NCBI GenBank assembly: GCA_907164885.2
Contig: OU015499.1
Coordinates: forward strand, 160,205,489-160,269,488
Direction of reading: 5' to 3'
Length of the DNA: 64,000 nt
Source: Dolomedes plantarius
Taxonomy: Eukaryota; Arthropoda; Arachnida; Araneae; Dolomedidae
The notes beneath the pieces were generated by a model that did no database searches, was not told where the DNA came from, and saw nothing but the letters and a program-made list of their open reading frames with translations. Below are positions 48,093 to 57,690 of the stretch, piece by piece. The number at the start of each line of letters is the position of its first letter. The first letter of the stretch is position 1. The position numbers and the translations under genes are program-made.

Positions 48093-48262
48093 CAGTGGAA
48101 TCTCGATCGATCGTTTTCGGATCCATCGTTTTTCCGTATGTACCGTTCATTTTATCCAGTCCCTACGATCATATTGCTTTGTTATGTTTCCGCATCTATC
48201 GTTTTCCCGCATTTATCGTTCATTTCAATCGGTCCCTTGAAAAACGATAGATCGAGATTCCA

Positions 48263-48265
<3 letters not shown>
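48093..48265 (+). mobile_element. Pogo/Tigger-like MITE
   Basis: CAGTGGAATCTCGATCGATC at the left and GATCGAGATTCCACTG at the right, with TA on both sides. It lies 8 bases from its inverted copy. The truncated copy at 4799 belongs to the same family. Confidence 0.9.
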
Positions 48266-48329
<64 letters not shown>

Positions 48330-48347
48330 TATATTTATATATATATA

Positions 48348-48400
<53 letters not shown>
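48266..48400. repeat. (TA)n microsatellite with TTTATA interruptions
   Basis: About 135 bases ending where the second segmental-duplication copy begins. Confidence 0.95.
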
Positions 48401-48545
48401 GTTTGTTTAAAGATATCCGGATACTTTCGGGGGCCGGTTTTTTTTTTTCTTTTTTAAAACTGTACTTGCGATAATGTCTGTCTTATTTTTCGATGGAATA
48501 GAGCAGTACTCCGCAACCGCTGTGCAGGGGTGATTTTATCAATTA

Positions 48546-49242
48546 CTAGCTGAAAACCGCGCTTCGCTACGGAGTACATTCGAATTAAATACAACGGTCA
48601 ATGTATGCAATTAATGCCAAAAAAAATGAATATATATATTTATAATAAATGCGATGATCAATGTATACAATTGATGTAAAATATATATATCTATCTATAT
48701 ATATATATATTTATAAAAAAGTCGTAAGGGATATGCATTTTTTTTTGATAATATCCAATCGTCTGCTGCATTAGAAAGAGAAAAAAATATTTGTTTTGTC
48801 TATTTAGTTGTTACGCACGTGACGATAAATTTATTGAAAGTACCAGAAAAAGAAATCACGTGATCGGCATTTAATAAATTAAATTCTAAAAAATAATCTT
48901 TAAAAATTCACCAAAAATCAGAAAATCGAGGTAAAAATTCGAAAAAAAATTTCATTTTGAAGGAATTTTTAGGATCTTTCTCGCGATATAAATTTTATGA
49001 CCCTCAATGTATTATTTTAAATGCAGACGTAAAAAAAGTTTAAAAAACAGCTTAAAAATTTAATTTAAAAAAATCTAAGAAGAATTTTTGAAAAATCTTT
49101 CTTAGTGCACCCCTACACTATTAGAAGAATCGCAAAATGTCAGCCCTTTAGGTCCAGCGGTTTGGTCTGTGCGTTGTATGTCAGTCAGTCAGTCAGTCAG
49201 TGAATGAATGAGTCAGTTACGGAACTGTTTTATATATATAGA
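48546..49242 (-). mobile_element. Non-autonomous Helitron nested in hAT copy 2
   Basis: Minus strand TC start at 49242, CTAG end at 48546. Counterpart of 42546-43237; differs in the number of GTCA repeats and in a few bases. Confidence 0.9.
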
Positions 49243-49374
49243 TAATAAAAAAAAATTAACCACCGCATTAGTTAGAAATTTTTCTAAGTAAAATTTTCCT
49301 CTAACTTTTTGATAATATGTAATTTCTCTGGGTCGAAATTATACACAAAACAAAAACATGTTGTTAGCCATACA

Positions 49375-49679
49375 TTGTATGTATGCTCGAGCGTTACAAT
49401 TCTGGATTTCGGTTAAGAAAGAATATCCACAAATTTCTGACAAGGCCATTGCAATTTTGCTCCTTTATTCTACGACATACTTATACGAACAAAGTTTTTC
49501 GACACTGGTTCGTTCTAATAAAAAATGACAAGCGATTATATTTAAAGGGCCTAGACCATGAACTTCAAGTAGCTCTTTCTAATATAGAGCCAAATATAAA
49601 ACGTGCATATGGTCATCAAAACAAGCTGAAATATCTCATTAATAAATTAGTTGTGTTTAAATTAACTTTGATTTATTAG
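49375..49679 (+). pseudogene. hAT transposase C-terminus (SCAND3/ZBED-like), copy 2
   Basis: Same broken reading as 43370-43674 (RNSGFRLRKN shadow frame; true order FWISVKKEYPQISDKAIAIL, then after the frame change LKGLDHELQVALSNIEPNI). Only a few substitutions from copy 1. Confidence 0.8.
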
Positions 49680-50086
49680 TCCTAAGTAAAGACCAAAAAC
49701 CAAATTTTACTATAAAAATTTAAAGAGAAATTTTTTTTGTTTAAACTTGTAAACTATAACTTTATATTTTTGTTCTTGTATTGGTGTACAATTCAAAATG
49801 ATTTATATAAAACTTAAATGATTTTAATTATCTTAAATCATAGAGTTATTTCATTGTGTTTTTTTAATCTAATAAAAACGTAAACGTATTATTGTAATTT
49901 ATGTATTTGCAAGCTTTTTCTTGCGGTGTGCCGCGGAAATATCGAAAAAACGTTGTTGTGCCGTGGAAGATAAAAGGTTGCGGAGCTCTGGAATAGAGCA
50001 CCAAAATGCGAAAATGAGGCAAAAATGGACCATAACTATGCAACTTTTTTACAAAATGGATTACTTTTTGGTAGAAATGGAGTCAA

Positions 50087-50475
50087 TCTATATATATTAA
50101 ACAGTTCCGTAACTGACTGATTGAATGACCGACAGATAAGGCACTGACCAAACCGCTGGACCTAAAGGGCTGAAATTTTGCATGGCGATTCTTCTTATAG
50201 TGTAGGGTTACACTAAGAAAGATTTTTGAAAAATTCTTCTTAGATTTTTTTAAAATTAAATATTTAAGCTGTTTTTATAACATTCTTTAAAGTTTGCATT
50301 TAAAATAACAATCTGAGGGTTATAAAATTTACATCGTGAGAGAGATCATAAAAATGCCTCTAAAATGAAATTTTTTCGAATCTTTACCTCCCTTTTCTGA
50401 TTTTGGGGGAATTTTTAAGGATTCTTTTTTAGAATTTAATGTATTAAATGCCGATCACGTGGTTTCTTTTCTTAA
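50087..50475 (+). mobile_element. Helitron 5' part, truncated
   Basis: TCTATATATATTAAACAGTT at 50087 corresponds to 44083 in copy 1. The sequence follows the family to GCCGATCACGTGGTTTCTTT and then enters a TA tract; the 3' half is missing. Confidence 0.85.
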
Positions 50476-50479
50476 AATA

Positions 50480-50545
<66 letters not shown>

Positions 50546-50546
50546 G

Positions 50547-50606
<60 letters not shown>

Positions 50607-50633
50607 TGTATATGTATATATATATATATTATT
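50476..50633. repeat. (TA)n microsatellite with TATG interruptions
   Basis: About 158 bases. The 93-residue frame crossing it is a repeat artefact. Confidence 0.95.
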
Positions 50634-50639
50634 TAAGAA

Positions 50640-52560
50640 TTTATAATATTCTAAACATGAGAGCTAAATTTGTGTTTTTCCGTTTGAAAATAATGAAATT
50701 TAAAATAGTTACTGAAGAAATAGAACATTTTTCTAAGTAAAATTTTGGGATGTTAGAATATTCTAAAGCACACGAGAGCTAAATAATTGAAAGAGTTTCG
50801 ATAAGAAATCATAAAGATAATTGAATTTATTGAAAATTTTTATTTGTAAAAGATATGTATTTATTTTGGGATAAAAAAGGAATTCTTAAATTGGAAGCGA
50901 TACATACTTACCAAGATGCGAAGATAGAATAATGAGATCGAAACTGCAGTTTTAATTGTAGTAATTGTTGAGCAAAGACGTGGCGCCATCTAGTTCAAGG
51001 AAAGGAAAGGAAAAAGTAAGGAAGGAAGGAAGGAAGGAAGGAAACCTAAGAAGTTTGGAAATAATGTGTTTTAAAAATAAACAGAGATATAGTATAGATA
51101 TTTGTTGAGATTCAAATATTCTTAAATGAACAAGTCGTCGAAACTTTCCTCGACAATATTAGAAATGAATAAAAATAAGTACTCATTTGATTGGAAATGA
51201 AGTATTTTCCATATGCTTCTGTGATGATAGGAAGTGAATGATATTTAATAAGAAAACATTAATTAAAAAATAAAATTGAGCTTTTAGGAAAGAAAAAGAT
51301 ACTGGAATCAATATTTGCAAAGGTTTTGAAATAACTGTAGATTGAGATAAAGTTTTGAGTATAATATAGAGAGTTTCAATACATAAAACATTCATAAGAT
51401 ATAAAATTGAGTTAGAAAAATATGTGAAATACAAATATAGTGGTTTAAAATAAAATAGGTTAGAAATAAAATAACTGTAGATTGAAACAACAGCAACTAA
51501 ATTAAAGTTTAGTAACTAAATTAAAGTACGATTTATTTAAACTATATAGTTTGGAAAATAAAATGCTTATATAACTCATATAATAATTAAAAAGTTAACG
51601 ATAGGCAAAATAGGATACAATAATATACAAAGCAATACGTAAAGTAGCATTAATAAGACATAAAATTTCGTTTTTAAGATGTGAAGTGGATTGTGGAATC
51701 ATTTATTTGTTGCAAAGGTGATGAAAGAAAATGTAGAAAAGCAGGTAAAGTTTTAGTCAAACGATTTATTTATTTAAACTCTATAGTTTTGAAAATGAAT
51801 ATTAATAAGAGTTAGTGTTTTGTAAAATTGGGTATTGAAACATTATTAATTACGAAGTTTGAGAAATGAACATGAATGGTATTACATTTGAAAAAGGATT
51901 ATTGTAAAGATTTTCCGATGTGGAAAGTTTGAAAATGGTGGCGCCATCTCGTAGAGAAATTGGAACTATCCGGTCTCGAGGATGGTTTAAAAAAAGTAAA
52001 GGATGGATGGATTAAATTTGTGAATTGAAGTTTTAAATTTGAAAGGAATATGGGAGAGAGGATATATTTCGGATAAAGTTATAACACAAAGTTTGTCTGA
52101 AATCGATACGTAGCGAATGATAAAAATTGAAAAGAATTTCGACAATATTTGCGTTAAAGGAAATTTTGACAATATTTGTGCAATATTTAAATAATATTTT
52201 AAAATTATTTAATGGGTCGTAAATAATGGATGTAGATATTGTGTATAGATAGAATTGATTTCAATATGTAATTATCTTTCAAAGTAGAAGTAATTTTATA
52301 ATAATTATTATTATGATGATTAAATGAAAAAGGGGGGAATTGAAAATGATTTTTTGAAAAATGAGGTTTTTATAAGTAATATGAAAGTTGATCTAAATAT
52401 TGAGAAAGTGTTCCGTAGTCGAAGAGAAGACGAGAGACTGACCATGCGCGTATTATAAATTAAGAATGAAATATGATGTGTGTCCATGATAACAAAGTTG
52501 ATGAAAGTGCTTCTCAAAAAGTGAAGCAGAGTGGTCTGTAGATTAAAATGGGCAGATTGG
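50640..52560. other. Low-complexity A/G-rich stretch, no gene recognised
   Basis: The plus strand is A/G-biased. It contains a (GGAA)n run at about 51021-51042, a minus-strand splice-donor-like GTAAGT (read from 50911 to 50906), and two GGCGCCATCT words (50982, 51940) that recur in the array at 57 kb. Short minus-strand frames (51183-51434; 51987-52172; 52320-52727) are hydrophobic or basic, without motifs. Confidence 0.4.
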
Positions 52561-52832
52561 ATTACGCATGCGTGTGGACTTATATATACCAAAACATGAA
52601 ATGAAATGAAAAATTGAGATAGCTCGGGCCGAGCCGATCTAGGACATGCGCACTCCGCACGGAGTGGGTCTCGTCGGAGATTTAGTGTCTTTCGGGAAAT
52701 CGAGCACCTACCGAGGAAGAGCCGCAACTGATACTAATTTATAAATTGGCAACTAGAGAGTTTGTCGTCAGCCCCACACACACACATAGCGTGGATGCAC
52801 CATCACAGAAATCGGAATTTCGTAAACTCACC
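52560..52832 (-). promoter_or_regulatory. Minus-strand promoter/first-exon-like module 1
   Basis: A GC-richer patch. On the minus strand it ends in CTGAAAACGGGAG followed by GTGAGT (52831-52826), a good splice donor. Just upstream are TGTGTGTGTGGGGCTGACGA and CCGACGAGACCCACTCCGTG. The sequence around 52715-52755 (GATACTAATTT...TTGGCAACTAGAG) is related to 55855-55895, so this and the next module look like diverged copies. Confidence 0.3.
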
Positions 52833-52914
52833 TCCCGTTTTCAGCAACCCATTTACGGCCAAAAAAGTACGCCATCGGAAAATGCCTTTTTAAAATAACG
52901 TCGGCACAATCCTA

Positions 52915-54985
52915 CCGAGTACTCATTTAGCCACTTTATAAAAATTTCCTACACACAATAAACAAATTTAGCGCGGATAAATAAAAAAATTTAATATCTT
53001 CATTCCAAAATTTTCGAGCGGGGAGTTAAAAACTTCTCTGCTTTTAGAATTTTATAACAATTTAAAAAAAATTTCCTACACACAATAAAATTCAGCGCGG
53101 ATAAGTAAAAAATTTTAATATCTTCATTCACAAATTTTCGAGCGGAGAGTTAAAAATTTCTCTGCTTTTAGAATTTTATAACAATTTTTAAAAAATTTCC
53201 TACACACAATAAACAAATTTAGCACGGATAAATAAAAAATTTCAATATCTTCATTCACAAATTTCCGAGCGGGTAGTTAAAAATTTCTCTGCTTTTAGAA
53301 TTTTATAACAATTTTTAAAAAATTTCCTACACACAATAAACAAATTCAGCGCGGATAAATAAAAAATTTTAATATCTTCATACCCAAATTTCCGAGCGGG
53401 GAGTTAAAAATTTCTCTGCTTTTAGAATTTTATAACAATTTTAAAAAAATTTGCTACACGCAATAAACAAATTTAGCACTGATAAATAAAAAATTTTAAT
53501 ATCTTCATACCCAAATTTTCGAGAAAGGAGTTAAAAATTTCTCTCCTTTTAGAATTTTATAACAATTTTAAAAAAATTTCCTACACGCAATAAACAAATT
53601 CTGCACGGATAAATACAAATTTTAATATCTTCATTCACGAATTTCCGAGCGGGGAGTTAAAAATTTCTCTGCTTTTAGAATTTTATAACAATTTTTAAAA
53701 AATTTGCTACACACAATAAACAAACTTAGCACTGATAAATAAAAAATTTCAATATCTTCATTCACAAATTTTCCGAGCGGGGAGTTAAAAATTTCTCTGC
53801 TTTTAGAATTTTATAACAATTTTAAAAAAATTTGCTACACGCAATAAACAAATTTAGCACTGATAAATAAAAAATTTTAATATCTTCATACCCAAATTTT
53901 CGAGAAAGGAGTTAAAAATTTCTCTCCTTTTAGAATTTTATAACAATTTTAAAAAAATTTCCTACACGCAATAAACAAATTCTGCACGGATACATACAAA
54001 TTTTAATATCTTCATTCACGAATTTCCGAGCGGGGAGTTAAAAATTTCTCTGCTTTTAGAATTTTATAACAATTTTTAAAAAATTTGCTACACACAAAAA
54101 ACAAATTTAGCACTGATAAATAAAAAATTTCAATATCTTCATTCACAAATTTTCCGAGCTGGGAGTTAAAAATTTCTCTGCTTTTAGAATTTTATAACAA
54201 TTTTAAAAAAATTTGCTACACGCAATAAACAAATTTAGCACTGATAAATAAAAAATTTCAATATCTTCATACCCAAATTTTCGAGCGGGGAGTTAAAAAT
54301 TTCTCTGCTTTTCGAGTTTTATAACAATTTTTAAAAAATTTGCTACACACAAAAAACAAATTTAGCACTGATAAATAAAAAATTTCAATATCTTCATTCA
54401 CGAATTTTCCGAGCGGGGAGTTAAAAATTTCTCTGCTTTTAGAATTTTATAACAATTTTAAAAAAATTTGCTACACGCAATAAACAAATTTAGCACTGAT
54501 AAATAAAAAATTTTAATATCTTCATACCCAAATTTTCGAGAAAGGAGTTAAAAATTTCTCTCCTTTTAGAATTTTATAACAATTTTAAAAAAATTTCCTA
54601 CACGCAATAAACAAATTCTGCACGGATAAATACAAATTTTAATATCTTCATTCACGAATTTCCGAGCGGGGAGTTAAAAATTTCTCTGCTTTTAGAATTT
54701 TATAACAATTTTTAAAAAATTTGCTACACACAATAAACAAATTTAGCGCGGATAAATAGAAAATTTTAATATCTTCATTCACAAATTTTCGCGCGGGGAG
54801 TTTAGAATTTTATAATAATTTTAAAAAAATTTGCTACACACAATAAACAAATTCAGCGCGGATAATTAAAAAATTTTAATATCTTCATTCACAAATTTTC
54901 GAGCGGGGAGTTATAAATATCTCTGCTTTTAGAATTTTATAGCAATTTTAAAAAAATTTCCTACACACAATAAACAAATTTAGCA
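52915..54985. repeat. Satellite-like tandem array, about 126-127 bp unit, 16 copies
   Basis: The word TCTCTGCTTTTAGAATTTTA recurs at spacings of 124, 127, 127, 127, 126, 128, 127, 126, 128, 127, 128, 127 and 126 bases (from 53037 to 54685), then in two altered units. Units share TTCCGAGCGGGGAGTTAAAA, ACACACAATAAACAAATT and AATATCTTCATTCAC. A variant unit (CGAGAAAGGAG with CTCTCCTTTTAG) recurs at 53542, 53923 and 54559, i.e. 3 and 5 units apart. No coding capacity. Confidence 0.95.
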
Positions 54986-55285
54986 CACCCGTCTTTAAAT
55001 TTTAACAATTTTATAAAATTTCGCAATGCCGCGCAAGGAAATTTCGACTATATTTAAATAATCTATTAATTTACAAATTTTCACGTTCGACGGTCCGAAA
55101 TTTCTCCCGTCTTTAAATTTTAACAATTTTGTAAAATTTCGCAATGCCGCGCGAGGAAATTTCGACTATACTTAAGCAATCTATTAATTTACAAATTTTC
55201 ACGTTCGACGGTCAAAAATTTATCCCGTCTGTAAATTTTAACAATTTTATAAAATTTCGCAATGCCGCGCAAGGAAATTTAACCA
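54986..55285. repeat. Tandem array, 118-bp unit, about 2.5 copies
   Basis: CGTCTTTAAATTTTAACAAT recurs at 54991, 55109 and (one change) 55227, exactly 118 bases apart. Each unit has AATTTCGCAATGCCGCGC and TTTTCACGTTCGACGGTC. It directly follows the 126-bp array and shares no obvious sequence with it beyond AT-rich words. Confidence 0.95.
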
Positions 55286-55289
55286 AATT

Positions 55290-55649
55290 ATATTTTCAAA
55301 AAGGGGATAAATAATGGGATGTCGAAAAATTTCTCATTTAAAATTAAAATTAGCAAGCCTACAAACCCGATAAATATATAAATACATTTTACGTACACTT
55401 GAATATCGGACATGAAAAGAGAGCAATTTTCTTAAACACAATACTTTCGAGGGGAATTTAATTTCAATTATATAAATTATACAGAGAGGGAAAATCAAAT
55501 TAGCTAAAACACTGCACAAATACATGATACATAAGATATAGAAATGCATATTTTGAAATCGAAATCACAAGATTTTAAAACCGAAAACCGAAACCTGCTA
55601 TCCGATTGAAAAACAAATAATTTCTGACGAAAGGAATAAGGAAAAATAG
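55290..55649. other. No feature seen
   Basis: AT-rich sequence between the 118-bp array and the next module. A 71-residue minus-strand frame (55549-55334) is hydrophobic, with no motif. Confidence 0.4.
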
Positions 55650-55870
55650 ACTTACCCCCGTCCACCGGACGTCAGATAGTAAATGTATCCATAATTAAAA
55701 CATACGTAAGTAATCCATAGTATATCCATAGGTCTGACAATCAGAGCGAACTTCAAGGCACATCTTCACACTGGGAAAAACTGGAGAGCACTGATTGGAA
55801 TACCTTCGCCAGAAAGGTTGGCGAAGCCTGTAAAGTCGCCAATTCGCCGTTCGCAGATACAATACTAATT
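55650..55870 (-). promoter_or_regulatory. Minus-strand promoter/first-exon-like module 2
   Basis: Minus strand has CCAAT in ATTCCAATCAGTGCTCTCC (about 55790), then an exon-like GC-richer stretch ending CCGGTGGACGGGG followed by GTAAGT (55655-55650). Plus-strand CTTCGCCAGAAAGGTTGGCG is a short hairpin (arms CTTCGCCA/TGGCGAAG). Confidence 0.35.
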
Positions 55871-56155
55871 TAAGATATTTAAAGTTGGAAATTAGAGCAT
55901 TCGTAGCTGTAACAGATACGCCAAATAGATTTTATAGTAGCTGAGATGTAAGTTTAAGAGACGTAAACGCTAAAATTAAACTATCTTTTAAAAATCGAAA
56001 CAATATAATAAAACAAAATATGAATCGTTCAAGTTGGTTTGAAACAGAAATTCATAAATTATAAAGCAAAGATAAGTTCTAAATCAAAGATTTTTAAAAA
56101 GTACACTCGTTACGTTAGGAAATATAATCGAAATAAAGCTGGTAGCGGTAAATTG

Positions 56156-56450
56156 ACTTACGGGGAGAACATTGACAGAGCGACTTATCCGATCGGCTGG
56201 AGCTGCCACACTGAGAGGAAACACTCTTTCGGAAATATCCACCCGGCTCCAGTTAAAAGTGATTGGTCGATTGGAGAGAGATGCTCCATATTGATTCGCT
56301 GCTGAAACGACCGCTGGGATCTTCGACGAATAATTACCCCGGTGAATTTTCGACGAAGCAGGCATTGCGGCCGAAATAGCATTGGGAGAACGAGTGATGT
56401 GATTGGCTGACAGCCACGCAGAGCTCGATAAGTGATTGGCTTAAGATACA
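56156..56450 (-). promoter_or_regulatory. Minus-strand CCAAT-cluster promoter/first-exon-like module 3
   Basis: On the minus strand four or five CCAAT words lie within 200 bases (near 56433, 56399, 56382, 56270 and 56263), several as CCAATCAC. A GC-richer exon-like stretch follows, ending TCAATGTTCTCCCC then GTAAGT (56161-56156). A 93-residue open frame (56365-56084, MPASSKIHRGNYSSKI) covers the exon-like part. Repeated CCAAT boxes plus a donor suggest the start of a transcript running toward 55.6 kb. Confidence 0.35.
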
Positions 56451-56654
56451 AGAGTTTCGATCTTAAGGAAATGAAAGGGAAAATAAGATTTTAAAGCAGA
56501 AAATTAAGATTTTAATGTAGAAATTTGATAAAATAAGAGCAATTAAGGGGATATAGAGAGCAATTAAGAGATTTTAGGGAAAGGAGGTATTAGAGTACAG
56601 GAATTAATAGCTCCTTGGAAGGTAGCTGTGTTCAAATACATCCAATTCGAATTC

Positions 56655-56990
56655 AAACTTGCGGACGGATGGCCCAGCGGTACAGCCCGGCGATACTTAA
56701 CCATGTTTCTCTTTCTCTATAGGTTCGAGTCCCGGCGATGTTGATATTGTATTGATATTGTATTGATATTGTATAATAATTAATAATTGATATGTATGTG
56801 TGTGGGTACCGTAGGAATCACTGAGAGGACGATTCTGCTAATTTGGCGAAAGCGCATTCGTAGGTGAGCACCTACAAGGGGAGCCGGGGAGGCCCCGTTT
56901 CTCTACAATAGGGGCCGTCGAACCGGCTCTCCCTGTGGGATAGCAAACCTACGAATGCGCATTCGGCAAGTTAAGTCGATACCCGGGAGT
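56655..56990 (+). mobile_element. tRNA-headed SINE-like unit with nested hairpin body
   Basis: ATGGCCCAGCGGTACAGCCC is a good A box and TAGGTTCGAGTCCCGGCG contains an exact Pol III B box (GGTTCGAGTCC), 50 bases apart. The tRNA arms do not pair, so a functional tRNA is unlikely. After a short TTGATATTGTA tandem comes a body whose centre folds as nested stems (56852-56960). No A tail or target duplication was found. Confidence 0.55.
56852..56960. ncRNA. Nested stem-loop, possible structured RNA
   Basis: Outer arms GCGCATTCGTAGGT (56852-56865) and ACCTACGAATGCGC (56947-56960) pair perfectly over 14 bp. Inside, GAGCCGG (56881) pairs with CCGGCTC (56923-56929), extended by AGGG/CCCT with one bulge. 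GGCCCC (56891) pairs with GGGGCC (56911). The whole 109-base unit could form one long hairpin. The local GC content is far above the surroundings. Confidence 0.5.
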
Positions 56991-57049
56991 GTGGAGGGAA
57001 TTTTGCAAAATTTTGCTAAAATCTCTTTCGAAGAAGAATCTCTTTGAAA

Positions 57050-57690
57050 AACATCTCATCGAAGAACTGGTGTCATCTGGTGTCTCTCTTTACGGGAGGA
57101 ACTTGGTGAAAAAAATTACATTTGCGGATAATTGTAGAAAAACTTAAATTTAATTAAAATTAAAATTAGCTAATGAAACCGCCGTCTAGTGGCGCCATCT
57201 AGTGTCAAAATTTCTCTCTTTACGGGAGGAACTTGGTGAAAAAAAATTCCGTTTGCGGATAATTGTAGAAAAACATAAATTTAAAGACTAGAATTAAAAT
57301 TCGCTAATGAGCTTCCGTCTAGTGGCGCCATCTAGTGCCAAAATTTCTCTCTTTACGGGAGGAACTTGGTGAAAAAAAATTCCGTTTGCGGATAATTGTA
57401 GAAAAACTTCAATTTAAAGACTAGAATTAAAATTCGCTAATGAGCTTCCGTCTAGTGGCGCCATCTAGTGTCAAAATTTCTCTCTTTACGGGAGGAACTT
57501 GGTGAAAAAAAATTCCGTTTGCGGATAATTGTAGAAAAACTTCAATTTAAAGACTAGAATTAAAATTCGCTAATGAGCTTCCGTCTAGTGGCGCCATCTA
57601 GTGCCAAAATTTCAATCTTTACGGGAGGAACTTGGTGAAAAAAAATTCCGTTTGCGGATAATTGTAGAAAACCTTAAGAACGAGAATTAA
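57050..57690. repeat. Tandem array, 133-bp unit, 5 copies
   Basis: TTTACGGGAGGAACTTGGTG recurs with TACGGG at 57091, 57221, 57354, 57487 and 57620 (spacing 130 then 133). Each unit also has TTGCGGATAATTGTAGAAAA and CTAGTGGCGCCATCTAGTG. Units 2-5 are nearly identical, so amplification is recent. Confidence 0.95.

Larger units (their letters stand above)
48504..49990 (+). mobile_element. hAT element with 8-bp target duplication, copy 2
   Basis: CAGTACTCCGCAACC to GGTTGCGGAGCTCTG, flanked by the same GAATAGAG (48496-48503 and 49991-49998) as copy 1. Identical target sequence shows the copy arose by duplication of the whole region, not by transposition. A short deletion near 48525 removes about 20 bases after GCTGTGC. 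Confidence 0.95.
48401..50473 (+). repeat. 2.1-kb segmental duplication, copy 2
   Basis: Partner of 42378-44472, in the same orientation, 6.0 kb away, very similar throughout. It begins directly at the end of a TA tract and stops in another TA tract, so TA repeats mark both breakpoints of this copy. Confidence 0.9.

Noticed and set aside
52320..52727. 135-codon minus-strand open frame
   Set aside because: Composition follows the A/G-rich opposite strand, no domain is recognisable, and it overlaps the promoter-like module 1.
52915..55285. Possible CRISPR-like array
   Set aside because: Units are contiguous with no unique spacers, and the window is eukaryotic.
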